Source: Haemonchus contortus (taxonomy: Eukaryota; Nematoda; Chromadorea; Rhabditida; Trichostrongylidae). Taken from it: DNA of 64,000 nt. This document shows positions 24,927-36,400 of the stretch, piece by piece. The notes below the pieces were generated by a model, which ran no database searches, was not told the origin of the DNA, and was given only the letters and a program-made list of their open reading frames with translations. Position 1 is the first letter of the stretch; every line of letters starts with the position of its first letter. The translations under genes and the position numbers were made by a program. The stretch lies in contig LS997565.1 of NCBI GenBank assembly GCA_000469685.2, positions 33,016,645 through 33,080,644 of the forward strand. Reading direction: 5' to 3'.

Positions 24927-25242
24927 GAAATGGTCAGATTGAGATTAATTAAATGGCGAACCGTTGAGGGAAACATAATGAGAAAGAGTGGAACGAGCAA
25001 GCGAGTGAAGGTGTTAGAGAGACGCTGCCTTGACCCGCCCCACAGCTGGTGTGTGTCTGATGAGGGACTTATGTTAGAACAAAACAAGTTCAATAAAAAC
25101 TGGGTTCAACGAGAGCCTCAGGGAAAGAGTGGACGATTACAGTAGCTCTGGAGTTAGCTCTTCACTCAGCTTCAAAAAAAAGAGTATAAATAGATTCTGA
25201 GAGTTCCAATAAGGCTATTAATCATCGTTAAGAAGCGAGATC
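24927..25242. promoter_or_regulatory. region upstream of the GPCR gene
   Basis: About 315 bp between the GPCR trans-splice acceptor and a MITE. The promoter or outron of the GPCR gene should begin here. No specific element was recognised. Confidence 0.3.
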
Positions 25243-25750
25243 TCAAAGGCACAGTTCTGGATAATTTTGAGGTAGGCTTTTCAGGTTGAAAAGCGGAAGA
25301 GTTGATGTAGAGAAATTCATCGGTGGCGAAGAAAGCGAGAAAATCCGCATTCTCCAAGCTCTTTAAAAGTAGTGGAAATAGAGGTTGTACGAGATCATCG
25401 TGACAGGAATGCATGTAAGGAGCATTTGGACGAGATTCAACTAGCTCCCATCGAGCAAAGAGCTGACTATGCCATAACTGTACAGAATTGTCTTTACCGT
25501 CGCTATTGGTCATGACAAGTTGTTCGAACTTCCTACATTAAATCCCTTGTGGATGGTGCACCCTCCACAAAGCCGTTGAAACTCGTCCACTGGGGTGTAG
25601 CATTCACAAGATACAATATCTGGTCCCTTATTGTGCCCTATCCTGGACGTTTTTCGCCCTCATAACTGCAGATGTAGTATAAGGGAGAGCCTCCAATTTA
25701 AACTACAACGAAACCTCAGAAACCATCTTTATCGTGAACTGTTCCTTTGA
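25243..25750 (+). mobile_element. TTAA-type MITE, copy 2
   Basis: About 508 bp. The left end TCAAAGGCACAGTTCTGGAT and right end TTTATCGTGAACTGTTCCTT-TGA are inverted repeats of each other. The interior matches the 58-kb copy (GGTCATGACAAGTTGTTCGA, CCCTTGTG, CGTCC.C). Confidence 0.85.
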
Positions 25751-25799
25751 GCTATCTGAAGGGTAGCAATGAGTATTACCGTTATGACCAGCAACTGTA

Positions 25800-25933
25800 A
25801 CAACAAAGATCTTACTGCTTGGTTTCTCTACGGCACAAAATCGAATCTCACAGAGTTGCTGCTGAAGAATGGAAGCCTCATAGAGGCGGAAAATCAGCGT
25901 TAATAAGCTATTAGCGATAACAACGACATACAT
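25800..25933 (-). CDS. weak exon candidate with a PTB-like stretch
   Basis: A minus-strand open frame contains LCEIRFCAVEKPSSKIFVV and then AGHNGNTHCY. This is faintly like the central strands of phosphotyrosine-binding (PTB) domains, which often read I-x-F-C-A...F...CH. A donor-like G|GTAATA follows at about 25787. The frame runs straight into the end of MITE copy 2, so any gene here was interrupted or ends nearby. Chance remains likely. Confidence 0.15.
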
Positions 25934-26265
25934 ACGTCGGAAGGGGAAAGGCGATTAAATAGTAAGGGGATTGTGATATTAGGAACATGCAGAATGTGCA
26001 AGGATTCATCGAGATGTTCGGAAATTCTAGAGCTTCCCGAGCATATTACCTGATGAAATGACTACAGGGTGTGAGTGAGTGAAAAAGGGTCCATTATCTC
26101 GGAAGAAACGTTCAGTCACGGCGCTAGGTCAGGTTGTTCATACCCATGCTGAAAATCGTCTCAAACGGAGTATGCAATTTGCTGCTACTAAAACAGCCAT
26201 TACTTATGTTTCGTAGTAACTGCGACTGCAGTCAGTTGTAGTAATAACAACCCAGCACCCCTTTA

Positions 26266-26333
26266 CACATACCCACACTCATACGCACACATACACACAT
26301 ACCCACATACACATATACACACATACACAGAAT
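26266..26333. repeat. imperfect CA/CACATA microsatellite
   Basis: Runs of ACACATAC and related units over about 68 bases. Confidence 0.9.
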
Positions 26334-26799
26334 ACTTGTGTAATGAGTCCACAGTCTTCAACCCACGGTGAGATTCCTTTACCTAGCCGTCAAATTCTTT
26401 GCTGAGAACACCCACCTACACCGACTGCTCGATGGCCAACAAAGAAAAGGAAGAGCTACAGGACGAATGCTGCCCTCATTCAGAACGTATTCTATACACT
26501 CAATTTCCATGCGGCCTCACATAGCCTGCCTAATTACCTCTCCAAGAGAAAATGCAGCAACGCCAAAGATGCAGAGAGGATATGACTTGGGTCTGAGAGC
26601 TTGCAGACTCCTTCCTGCTCCTGCTGAAGCAGACAGGTACATCTACGTTCTGGTTAGTGGAAAGAGGTTATATATACTCGACACGCAATCGCATCTTTAA
26701 ATACTTGTTGATGTTACTATTTTATAATATCCGAATGGTCTCGAAATTCTTCAGACATCCCGTTTATACACTGATGCATCGCAGATGTCACGACCAAGG

Positions 26800-27098
26800 T
26801 AAAAAGGATAAAGGATAAAGTTTCTGGCGTTAATCAATCCCGTCCGAGGGATGCGCGCCCGCACTCGACTTCCATTCAGAATCGAAGTGGCGTAATGAGT
26901 GCGTATGTGGCCTATACAATACTTGCGGTGGCCAGCCGATGTACAAGTCAGTGCTTTTACCCTTCCAGACAAGTCTGGTACCAATTAACCGACCCCGGGG
27001 GGATGGAAAGCTTGGCCCAGGAGGGCATCGATCTGAGATTCGAACTCCTGACCGTGCGTGTGATATAGTGCGCCACTTGTCACTACACCGCCTCCGAC
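26800..27098 (-). mobile_element. tRNA-derived SINE, copy 3 (near full length)
   Basis: About 299 bp, reverse orientation. It begins with the complement of the tail (GGATAAAGGATAAAG, GTTAATCAATCCCGTCCGAG) and runs through GTACAAGTCAGTGCTTTTAC and AAGTCTGGTACCAATTAACC to the complement of the B box (GAGATTCGAACTCC) and the A-box region ending CACTACACCGCCTCC. Confidence 0.9.
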
Positions 27099-27309
27099 CA
27101 AGTTATGCATCATAAAACAATGCCGGTTTGATTGCACAGCTAATTCATAGGATAGACTATCTCACGGTAGGCCACATGTACTAGCAATTCGATGGCTATA
27201 TAGTGGTGAACTGAATGGTACGGAAGCGGCAACGTGTGGTCCAGGAACTCAATCGACGACGGTAGGTCTTGGTAGAGTGCTGAGATGCGACAATTATCAC
27301 AAATGATTC

Positions 27310-28045
27310 AGATGAGGAAAAAGGATAAAGGATAAAGCCTTTGGCGCTGATCAATCCCTTCAGAGGGATGCGCCCATGCATTCGACTTATATTCAGAATT
27401 GTAGTGGCCGATTGAATGTGTTTATGGCCTATACAATGACGTGCAGTGGCCAGCTGATGTGCAAGTCTGTTCTTTTTCCTCCCAGACGAGTTTGGTACCA
27501 ATTAAAGGCACCGTTTACGATAAATTTAGGGTACCCTTTTTTGACGGGGATTCATAGAACTACTCTAGAATAAAGCGATAACAACGAAAAAAGCGCAAAA
27601 AACGATGAACAAAAAGAAATAGAAAGGGTCAAAAAAGAGCTGGAAAGGGGGGTTGGACGAGTTTCACATTGGAAGATCGGCGGTTAAGGGAGTGTTCGGG
27701 CGAGTGCAGTCCGGCGACGCAATGTCTGCAATAGCAGACAACACACTCAAGCAGACAACTTCGCCCAATGCGAAAGTGATGAACGGCAATTAGATTTCGT
27801 AGTCAGTCTAGCGAGGGGCGGAGGCATCTCGTCCCCCAATGTTCCTGCCCTTATTGTGCCCTATCCAGACCGTTTTCCGACCTCATTCCTGCACAAATGG
27901 TATCAGAGGGGGCGTCGAATTCAGACCATGTGCAGATCTCCGAAACCATTTTTTTTCGTGAACAGTGCCTTTAAGTATCCCGGATGTATGGAAGTCTTCA
28001 TTGGCCGAGATTCGAGCCCATGACCATGCGTGTGTCCAGATGAGA
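27310..28045 (-). mobile_element. tRNA-derived SINE, copy 4, split by a MITE
   Basis: The tail half occupies 27310-27505 and breaks at the TTAA inside the SINE's own TACCAATTAA. The head half resumes at 27971 (TTAAGTATCCCGGATGTATG, then GAGATTCGAGCCCATGACC) and ends about 28045. The two halves together make one SINE copy. Confidence 0.85.
27502..27974 (+). mobile_element. TTAA-type MITE, copy 3, nested in a SINE
   Basis: 473 bp including TTAA at both ends. Left end TTAAAGGCACCGTTTACGAT, right end TTTTCGTGAACAGTGCCT-TTAA. The interior is diverged from the other copies but keeps GGTTGGACGAG and GTTTTCCGACCTCATT. Confidence 0.85.
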
Positions 28046-28154
28046 AAAAAGACTACAGAACAAACGCATTCATGTGAAGGAAAAAAGGAAGTGGTGAAAG
28101 CGGAGTCGGTTCAGACAGAAGTGGTGATATGAGCAGTAGTGGAGCATCATTTTA

Positions 28155-28361
28155 TTAGACCTGGTCATATCTCCAGTTTAGAAGCTTCCACCGAAGCTTG
28201 CCCTTTGTCCTACGTAGATGTAGCTGCCCCGCAGGAACGGAACATTCATTCATTAGATCGTCACCCTGAGAATGTAGCAAAGTGAAGACACTTGGCGACG
28301 TGCACATGAGCGTCTCTTTATTCCTTGTCTGAGCGAGACGGATCTTCCATCCCAATGAACG
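28155..28361 (-). CDS. weak candidate for a terminal exon
   Basis: A minus-strand frame of 68 codons follows an acceptor-like TTTAATTAG. It includes SLGWKIRLAQTRNKETL and VPAGQLHLRRTKGKLRWKLL. It ends TAA with AATAAA overlapping the stop, as a last exon might. An open phase-0 piece ending SPSERMVNE before GTGAGC at about 28970 could be the preceding exon. No homology recognised. Confidence 0.2.
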   Translation of the reverse strand, partial: RSLGWKIRLAQTRNKETLMCTSPSVFTLLHSQGDDLMNECSVPAGQLHLRRTKGKLRWKLLNWRYDQV

Positions 28362-28508
28362 CTAATTAAACGCAACATGGAACTGCAAAGCCCCACTCTC
28401 CATCGCACCTCAGGGGCGATTGTTTGCGGTCGATTGCTCTAGAGAAGAGTTTTTGTAGACACGTTAGTGTAATCATTTGAAAAAAATAAAGTCGGTGTTC
28501 CTCACGAT

Positions 28509-28592
28509 AAAAATTGAAGCCAGAATGATCTCATAAAGAAGCCACAAAAGAAAAATTGAAGCCAGAATCACATCATAAAGAAGCCATAAAAG
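28509..28592. repeat. 42-bp tandem duplication
   Basis: Two adjacent units starting AAAAATTGAAGCCAGAATSA and containing CATAAAGAAGCCA, differing at a few positions. Confidence 0.9.
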
Positions 28593-28818
28593 GATCAGCT
28601 CATGACGAATACTCTACACTCTGGGATAGAAAACAATAAAAGACTTCACGTAATTCATGATAGTTTGTTACAGTGTACACAAAGCCATTATAGGGATGTT
28701 TACGGAAAAAGTCACTTGTTGCAATGTGCTCAGCAGCTCAAGGTAATGGCTACTGGCTGTCGACAAAAAAGGGATCCTCGTGAAAAATCTCATTACTATC
28801 ATCGTATGAAAAGGAAAT

Positions 28819-28863
28819 ATCTCAGGGACTGAGTAACCCAAAGATGTACTCAATCCCTGAGAT
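28819..28863. repeat. perfect-loop hairpin, 17-bp stem
   Basis: ATCTCAGGGACTGAGTA at 28819-28835 pairs with TACTCAATCCCTGAGAT at 28847-28863 (16 of 17 pairs) around an 11-base loop. Confidence 0.85.
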
Positions 28864-28899
28864 GTACCTCTCGATCCAGCTTCAAACTTTGGCCAGACC

Positions 28900-29696
28900 A
28901 AACCAGAAGGTGTCTACTGGAAGTAGGAACTCCATCCCTATCACCTATTCCACCCTGGCCTTTTTTGGGTTGGCTCACCTCATTCACCATCCGTTCTGAA
29001 GGACTAGATAGTGTGGGTCGGAACAGGCCCATAGGAAACTAGTAACTCAGGAACTTCGAGCACGAATTCGTGTTTTTCAGAATGAACCTATGTAGCTTCA
29101 GCTCCTTTTATGGACTGCTGTTTTTTTTCTTTATGTACATATAGAACAAAGGAGTACAACTGAACTTATTACGTAGATAAGCCTTCTCGAAAGCTGACTT
29201 GAGCGATTCTGAAACTCTCCAGAAATAGAATACTCTTTTTTCCTCAAGATTCACAGAGCTATTTCGTGCCCTTTGATGGTTAGCGATCGAAATCAGCACC
29301 ATCGCTAATTAGGTATTGAGAGAATTACCAGTCTAATTGAGGACAAGGCAGAAAATCATGATTTAACCCCAGTTTTCATCAGAAACCGCAAGACAAAGCT
29401 TTGTTATTACAAATGCTAAAGGGTATAATTTAATGAATACAGAATTAATAAGCGATACTACTGAAAGTCTATTTATACATAGTCCGAGAACACTGGCAAA
29501 TCAGCCTTCAGAGATAGTTCTGAGAAAAATAAAGGCCATATGGGTTCTAGGGGTCTGGAGAGCTAGAAGCTTCTCCCGTCGAAGCAGAATTGTTTATATT
29601 CTCAGCCGAAGAAGGAACCTGCTGATAATTGTCGTCAATCAACAATGCGCTGTAATTCGTACGTTTACTGAGAATTCTGAGAATTAGTGCCATGAA
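28900..29696. other. unassigned stretch
   Basis: It holds open frames on both strands without recognisable motifs. One minus-strand frame, 29302 downward, begins ATG two bases after ACCTAATTAG and contains NLEEKRVFYFWRVSESLKS; it could be a first exon of the 28-kb candidate, but phases do not link cleanly. Confidence 0.3.
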
Positions 29697-29886
29697 TCAT
29701 TGTAAATCAAGTAGGCATCCGAAGAGCTCTACGATTTTTTGAGGAGAGGTCAAGTATGTGGCGTGGCCAGTAGCTTTTACCGAACGTTGGCAGTCATTCT
29801 TTACTTTTTTTGCAGCCTCTTCAGGCGTCATGGAAAGAGATTCAGCTCTGAGACCCACCAATGAGATAAAGGATTGAGCGAGAGAG
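29697..29886 (-). CDS. weak candidate for a terminal exon, function unknown
   Basis: Behind the minus-strand acceptor CTCATTTTAG lies a 62-codon frame ending TGA. It reads protein-like: LAQSFISLVGLRAESLS, then MTPEEAAKKVKNDCQRSV and SPQKIVELFG. A tiny upstream exon ending at GGGAAA|GTAAGG (about 29970) would join in phase. No family is recognised. It could be the 3' end of a gene extending right on the minus strand. Confidence 0.22.
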
Positions 29887-30111
29887 CTAAAATGAGTAGG
29901 TCATTAGATTCTCTTGGTCGTTGAGGATCGTCTTTCGTTTAGTTCTTTAGGAACTCATCAACACCTTACTTTCCCTGTAAATTCACCCACTGGCACCAAG
30001 CAGAAAAAGAATGTTCTGATCTTCGAAGGCCCTCACTATTTAAAAGGGCTCTACAACATCTTCCTTACAACTGCAGTAATTTGAAACCCCTGAATCTGAG
30101 TAAGGGCAGAG

Positions 30112-30405
30112 ATGTATAGTGGCAAGTGGTGCACTATTACACACGCATGGTCACAGGTTCAAATCCTGGATCGATATCCACCTAGGCCAACCAAGCCCTC
30201 CATTCCTTCGATGTTGATTAATTGGTACCAGACTCGTTTGGGAGGGTAAGAACACTTTGACTTGTTAACCTCCCGGCCGCCGCAATTCATTGTATGGGCC
30301 CTATACGTATTCAATCCGTCACTGCGATCCTGAATGGAAGTCGAATGCGGGGCCGCATTCCCGAACGGGATTGATGAGCACCCAAGGACTTTACCCTTTA
30401 TTCCG
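30112..30405 (+). mobile_element. tRNA-derived SINE, copy 5
   Basis: Forward, near full length: AGTGGCAAGTGGTGCACTAT head, B box GGTTCAAATCC, body ACTCGTTTGGGAGGGTAAGA, tail GGGATTGATGAGCACC and GACTTTACCCTTTATT. Confidence 0.9.
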
Positions 30406-31994
30406 AGGGAAGAGCATTGAAACGAAACCACAGCGACTGAAAGAAAGAATTCACCCAAAAACATAGATGTCGACAATGTATCATTTGATTTCCTGATCAT
30501 TCAACTAACAGCTGTCACTGGGGGCCACCCACCTCGATCTTGTTGCAAACGAAAAGCCTCTTACAACATGCTAAGGAGTTGCCATTGCTTTATGTTTCGT
30601 TGGCAACGTCCTAGCTGAATTGGACCAAATCTGAAAAGGCAACGAACTGGGCGGGCACACTTTCCATCTAACAAGAGCCCATTACTGACCCCACCACCTG
30701 AAACTCCCCTCCCCTCCTCATGCCCCCCGGGAGTTTGAGAATACGTGCCTTTTGGAATTCATATCGCTTGCGGCTTTCTACTTCCTCTACTTCGATGCCG
30801 TACTTTGATGTCGTTAATTAAAAACTGAAAGTGAAAGTGCTGGCAACAAAGACTCTTTCAGAATCTAATTAAGGCCTATTCCTCACACTATAGCTCCAAG
30901 ATGGAGCTGGCTGATGATGATGGAGTTACAATTGAGAAAAGCTGGCAAAAAATAGAAAAGTGCTTTCTCCGAACAATCAATGGAATACATGAAGGGGCCT
31001 GCTCTTCTTGGGGAATGTAGGGCACTATAAAGGATCGCAAAAAGGTAAGTAATTAGTTGAGCGCCATGAATCTTTGTAAATGTTCAATCATAAAGTTTTT
31101 CTTCGGTCGGAATGCACCCCATCTGGGAGGTTTGAAGAAGTGAAGCACAGGGCTCTGGAGGTCTGCTTCTTCTTCGGTCCGGCAGAATATGGGTTCACCC
31201 ACTCAGACTGGAGATTAGAAAGAGAACTGGGAAAGAAATAAAATTGTTCAGAGCTTCATGAAAAACTTCCCGCGAGAGTATTAATTGGCAAATTGGATTT
31301 CCCCTCACAAATTCATGAGAAGCTTTCTGGTAGGTCTTGATGCCCGTTGGAGGTCCCTGAAAAGCTCAGTGTGTGCTAGTTGAGTGGTAAGCTCCTGGCT
31401 CGAACGTAGTGGGATCATCGAGCAGTCTATCTTACTTTGTCTATACTTTTTTGAACCACTTCCGGACTCTACAACTTAATCATGCCGGAAATGCTCGGCT
31501 TTCACTTGCTGCCTGGTCTACTATTACCGATTATTACTGGTTACTGGTTATTGTCGACACCTTTTACCGATCCAATTAAGTTGCTCAATCGTTCCTGAAT
31601 GTAACATTCTAGCTGTCATTAATAATTGATGGGTACACGTCGCGTCTACCCTATTACTAGTTACGAGTTACGAAGTTTAGAGGAAAACTACCTCCTAAAG
31701 GCGAGCAGCTGCTATCAGTATTCGTGTGGGCTATGCAGAGTTCCATGAAATCAGAGTTTATTGAAAATAGCAAAAACGAATACCCTAAGGCACCAAGAGA
31801 GCGTATTGGGTACAAAGTGAAATAGAACTAGATTTCGTGAAAAGCTTCTCAAGGCTTTTCTTAATAAGCTGAACAAGAAAGGCACTACGTCGAATAGAAA
31901 TCGAATTAAAAATTTCTCGAATGAAAAGCTTGAAAATGTATCTAAGGGATGATCATGGAATATTTGTTGTCCCGACAAATGAAGGATTAAAATT
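30406..31994. other. unassigned stretch
   Basis: No repeats matched and no complete gene. A minus-strand 48-codon frame ends at the TAA at 31053 (exon limits 31053-31201 if spliced at TCTGAG). It contains EPIFCRTEEEADLQSPVLHF and PPRWGAFRPKKNF, which look protein-like but match nothing I recognise. Confidence 0.3.
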
Positions 31995-32262
31995 TCAGCA
32001 AGAATCTACACCTTGGAGGTGCATTCCGCATTCAGCTTCCATGCGGGATCCTAGTGGCTGTTTGAATGCGTGTATAATTCACAAAACTTGGGATTAGGCA
32101 GCCACTGTACATGTCAGCGCATTTATCCATCCTGACTAGCCTTTTACCAATTAGCCGACCCCTGAGGAATAGAGGGCTCGGTTGGTGGGTGGGTTCGAGC
32201 CCTGGCCCATGCGTATGTGCGTGGCAGAGCGCTATTTTGCACTACACCACCTCCCATCTATG
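31995..32262 (-). mobile_element. tRNA-derived SINE, copy 6
   Basis: Reverse copy with TTCAGCTTCCATGCGGGATC, GACCCCTGAGGAATAGAGGG, the B-box complement GGTTCGAGCCCTGG and CACTACACCACCTCCC at the head. Confidence 0.85.
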
Positions 32263-32734
32263 TATTAATAAGAATTCTCATCTCCCAAACTCCAAAGAGC
32301 TTAGGAGACTGGTTTACTCCTTTTGCAAACGTTCTGTAACCTATGGTGATCATTTAAATAGAAAAAAATCGCTAGTCTAAGGAAAATGTCTCTGCAAATT
32401 GAGGTTAATCAAGATAATTACAGATTGTGCCCACTTCCGTGCCCAAGTGTAGTTGAACCTCTGCTTGGCGACAAATCCAGTTCTCGCAGATGAAGTGGTA
32501 TGCGTTGTTGATATGTCTGCAGTAATTCTTCTGTTCCTAGCTCATCTTTTCACAGATGCCAGCTTCGAGTTGGACAGAAATACTGCTCATCCAGAAAGCA
32601 TCGGTGATGGGTGCCTTCATGCACATGGTCATATTAGCCGAAGGATAACGACCATTCGGATGAGATACATTTCAACCAGCAACAAAGGCAACCACATAGC
32701 CAGAGGATGAAGTCTTTTCGCTCTATGAATCTCG

Positions 32735-32948
32735 TTCAAGGATGTGCCTGGCAAGCGACTTCCATTCAGGATTGAAGTTGAAGCCGCGTGGTTTGAAATC
32801 GCATTCGGCCTGTACCAACACACAATTTTGGGGGTTTATCTTCCCATATAATCATCTGAGAGGGGGAAAGCTTGGTTGGTCTAGACGGACTCGATCCCAG
32901 ACCAGCGTATGTGATAGCGTGATTTTGTCACAACTCCACCTGCGCCCT
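32735..32948 (-). mobile_element. tRNA-derived SINE, copy 7 (diverged)
   Basis: Reverse copy recognised by GCGACTTCCATTCAGGATTG, GGGGGAAAGCTTGGTTGG and GACTCGATCCCAGACC; the middle is shortened. Confidence 0.7.
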
Positions 32949-33400
32949 CTATGTAATTGGTATAAAACGAGAAATCATGATTCTGTTAAGTGAGATACAC
33001 GAAATACAATGGCCATAGCCAGTTCAAAGAAATCAAAGTTGTGTAATATATCAAGACGATGAGGCAAGGTCGATCTACATCTGTTCTCGGGGTCTGAACG
33101 AAAAATGATGGATATCTGGTATCCCGGCTGATTGATGTTAACATGCGCCAGTGAATGAGACGTGCTGTTTGACCACATTGTGTGACAAGGCCTCGGAAGT
33201 GGTATTCAATCAGAACAATTAGAAGTGGCAACGAACGACGATGAGCATCGATAATTGCTCGATAAATGCTTTGGACCTGCTAATGCCCAATTAGGACCTG
33301 ATAGAGAAGATATAACAAAAACGGGCCTCATACTTCCGCAACCTTCATCGAGAATGCCTTCACTTGCTCCCTATATCTTCTTCAGATTTTAAATTAAGGT

Positions 33401-33437
33401 GGACTGTCCCCTAGCCGAAGTGGGGTCGGGACAGTCC
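33401..33437. repeat. perfect 10-bp inverted repeat with 17-base loop
   Basis: GGACTGTCCC at 33401-33410 and GGGACAGTCC at 33428-33437. Confidence 0.85.
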
Positions 33438-36400
33438 AGCAAATACAGCGTCAAGTCGGCACCCTACATCTAAAATATGGATAGATGTAGTCTGCAATCA
33501 TGTCATGCTGAGTTAATGTCCACGTTCAGATGTTGCAGCTGCCACGGCGCATCCTGATCTTACCTACGTCGTTATATACCGGAGAAAAAAAAAGTGCAGC
33601 CCGACAGCCTGGTAGCCTCCTCAACTCACTTTCCTCACAAATCACTCATAATTTTTGACCAGTGAAATATTCGTCCATTACTGTTAGAGTGCACATGTGA
33701 AATTCTCAGGGGCCAACATCGTGGATCCCTCGGCAACTTCTACGGGAAGTTTGGCTGGTCTCATTCTTCTAGACTTCCAGAAGTATGAATTATACACTGG
33801 AGAACTGGCGTTGTGAATGATTCTTTTCGCTTTTGTGTCAAAATGGGGGTTGGTGAAAGTGTTTGGCAAAATTTGACTGGTCTATGCTTGGCAGTTCTGG
33901 CACAGATTGTCTCCGCATGGCTCGGGCCTGACTGAAGGTTTTTCTAGGATCACAAGCGGATCCCTAGTCTACGCTTCCTCCTTTTTTCATATTCCTCAAT
34001 TCCGCGTCGATGCAGAGTCCGCTGTTGCTTTCATACAACCACGTCAGAAAGGGCTTTCTTTGTGATTTGCCCAATTTTCTTCGAAGCTCGCAGCAGTCGA
34101 TTGCTCGAAACTCAAAAGCCCAGTACCTTCCTCCCTAACAGGGATTCTTTGGTCTTCCTAACATACAAAGGAACAATTACGAATGCTGCTTCCAAGACTT
34201 TGGTTGGGTGAGAATAAGGACATGCACATGACAGGTCTGACATCTTCGATCCCGACTTTATCCTGCATCGGACATGCACTGGCTTATCTTGATATCTACA
34301 TTCAACCAATAGTCACTGCCGTAGAACATTGTGGCTCTTACCCTTGCCCACTACGCCTTACCATAAGAATTCGGGAGCATGAGGCCCAGAAATTCCCAGT
34401 GGACTCCCTTTACGTCATTCATGCAAGCTGATGAAAGAAATCACTGCAATTCACACTGCTATTTGGTTTATACAACTGAAGGACATTCTCTTGCAGCCCT
34501 CCCTGTCTTTTTTGCACCATGGCCTGAAGTTCTGACCTGCGTGAAGGGTACGTGAGTTGAGGAGGCTCCTCTCATATGTTCACCTTTGGAGCCCTTAACC
34601 GTGCTGTTCAGATCAGCAGGAATCTACTGCCATTTCACTGAGCTCAGCACTGAGGTCTACTCTTTCAAGAACTTGAATAGGTGAACTCCAAGTGGCATGT
34701 CTTTTTAAAAAACATTAGACTGGTTTGGAGCTTGTCTGGTAGTCAAAATAGCTTCCCTTGCGAGCATATCGGGTATGAATACAAGTGCTTTTAAGTTCTC
34801 TAGCCCGATTCGGCTGACCCCTTTCTACCATCTCCATGATATTCAGGACACTCACAAGTGAGAGTTGGGCTGAATGACGTTACATGCCCTTTACAGTGTG
34901 CTCAGCAAAATCACTTGAATACGATCACAAAAGTTCAGACAACAAAAGAACGATCCCTTCCGCTTCCCGAATGGAGAGTGTCGCGCCAGAACACCAAGTT
35001 ATGGCCATTACCATTGGCCCTAAAACAAGTCACGAGGAGTGGGTTGGGATACTGGAGGAAGTGAAAGCGGGGTTATCTTCACCAGCAGGCACTTTGAACA
35101 TTCGTTCTGCTCCTACCCAGCATTCTCCCTACTGTATTCACAAGAGGCTTTCCGAATTAATAGCCTTCACACTTCAGTACGTTCAAATATACGTGCGCCT
35201 CCTGCTTATTTATAGCTCCATTTGCTAGATTTTGGTCCATTGAGTATTCGTAAAAACACAGATGTTCAATGGGAGGTCCCCGCGGACCATAGTGATTCAT
35301 GTTCACCGAAAAACCGTTCTATGCCGAGCCTATCACTCTCCTGTCTGACACGCAATCAGCTCCCTGTGCCTGCCGACATTCCGGCCAGAGAACAGCAGCA
35401 AGATGAAAACCGAGGGTCCCTGGGCCACAAATTCTTAGCAATTCTTTCAGAGTTTGCCAAAATTTGACTTCCACCATCTAATTTCGCCCAAACCTGATTT
35501 CCTCTTCGAAGTGTATTTTCTGGAGTATCAACGTCTGTTCCAATGGGATTTCGGGCTGCCAAAAGTTGAAACGAGACCAATAGTGCTTCGGGTAAAACAG
35601 CTTTGTTTGTCATTTGTGCCCTGGATCTAAAATCTAGCACAGGTAGTCATTTAGCTGCATTTGAGCTCGTAATGCTACCCTAATCGACCTTCAATCTGTG
35701 AATGAATCACGGTTTCTGAGTATATCATCGTAGGCTTTAATGAATTCCTTTGCTACAGCTTGCTGGTAATTAACCGATAACGGGAAAGTTAATGGCTTTG
35801 CTGGAATGAGTTCGTCATTGAAATGAGGTTTACGAGGGGGCTGCCAGAAATGCGAAAATTCAGAATTGTTTAGGAATCAGTTCTGCCAGCCTTGGGCGGT
35901 TTCTGTTTTCTTCTCCCTGGTAGTTTAGTTGGGTTGGGAGAAAATTTATGCGACTCAGCAGAAAATAAAAATGAGATTTGCTCGTGCTTTGGAGTTTGAT
36001 TTGTATGCGGAGGTACATGGTCTAGAACACTCATGAGGTTTTTATAGGGGTTCTACTAGCAAGCGTTTCGGCTAGGGGTTACACCATGCTGAGGTTTATG
36101 GAAGCTTGTACGTGGAGACTACTATATCCCGACAGTTGAGCTCCGTTATCGAACGAAGGTCAGGGACATTGGTACCATGCCAGGAAATCCAAGACCTGGT
36201 TGGCCGGATATGTCAATGAAGGCGATTAATATTTCCATCGATCCACGATCCACTATTAATACTGGATTTCTGCAGATGCCAAAAGGAGTCAGGATGGCCA
36301 CCAGTGCGATGTTCAAACTTCTTCAAGGAACCTCTGAACAAAAGAAATGCTATGTCGAGTGTCCCTCGAACGAGAAAGGTTTACCGGACTACATTAGCTT

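Larger units (their letters stand above)
25751..26799. other. unassigned stretch with a CA-rich microsatellite
   Basis: It holds the weak exon candidate above, an imperfect (CA/CACATA)n tract at 26266-26333, and a 110-codon plus-strand frame at 26368-26700 without recognisable motifs. Nothing else is supported. Confidence 0.6.

Noticed and set aside
33613..34572. Terminal inverted repeats of a 960-bp element (AGCCTCCTCAACTCAC on both sides)
   Set aside because: Only 16 bases match, with no target-site duplication and no further pairing; probably two unrelated repeat fragments.
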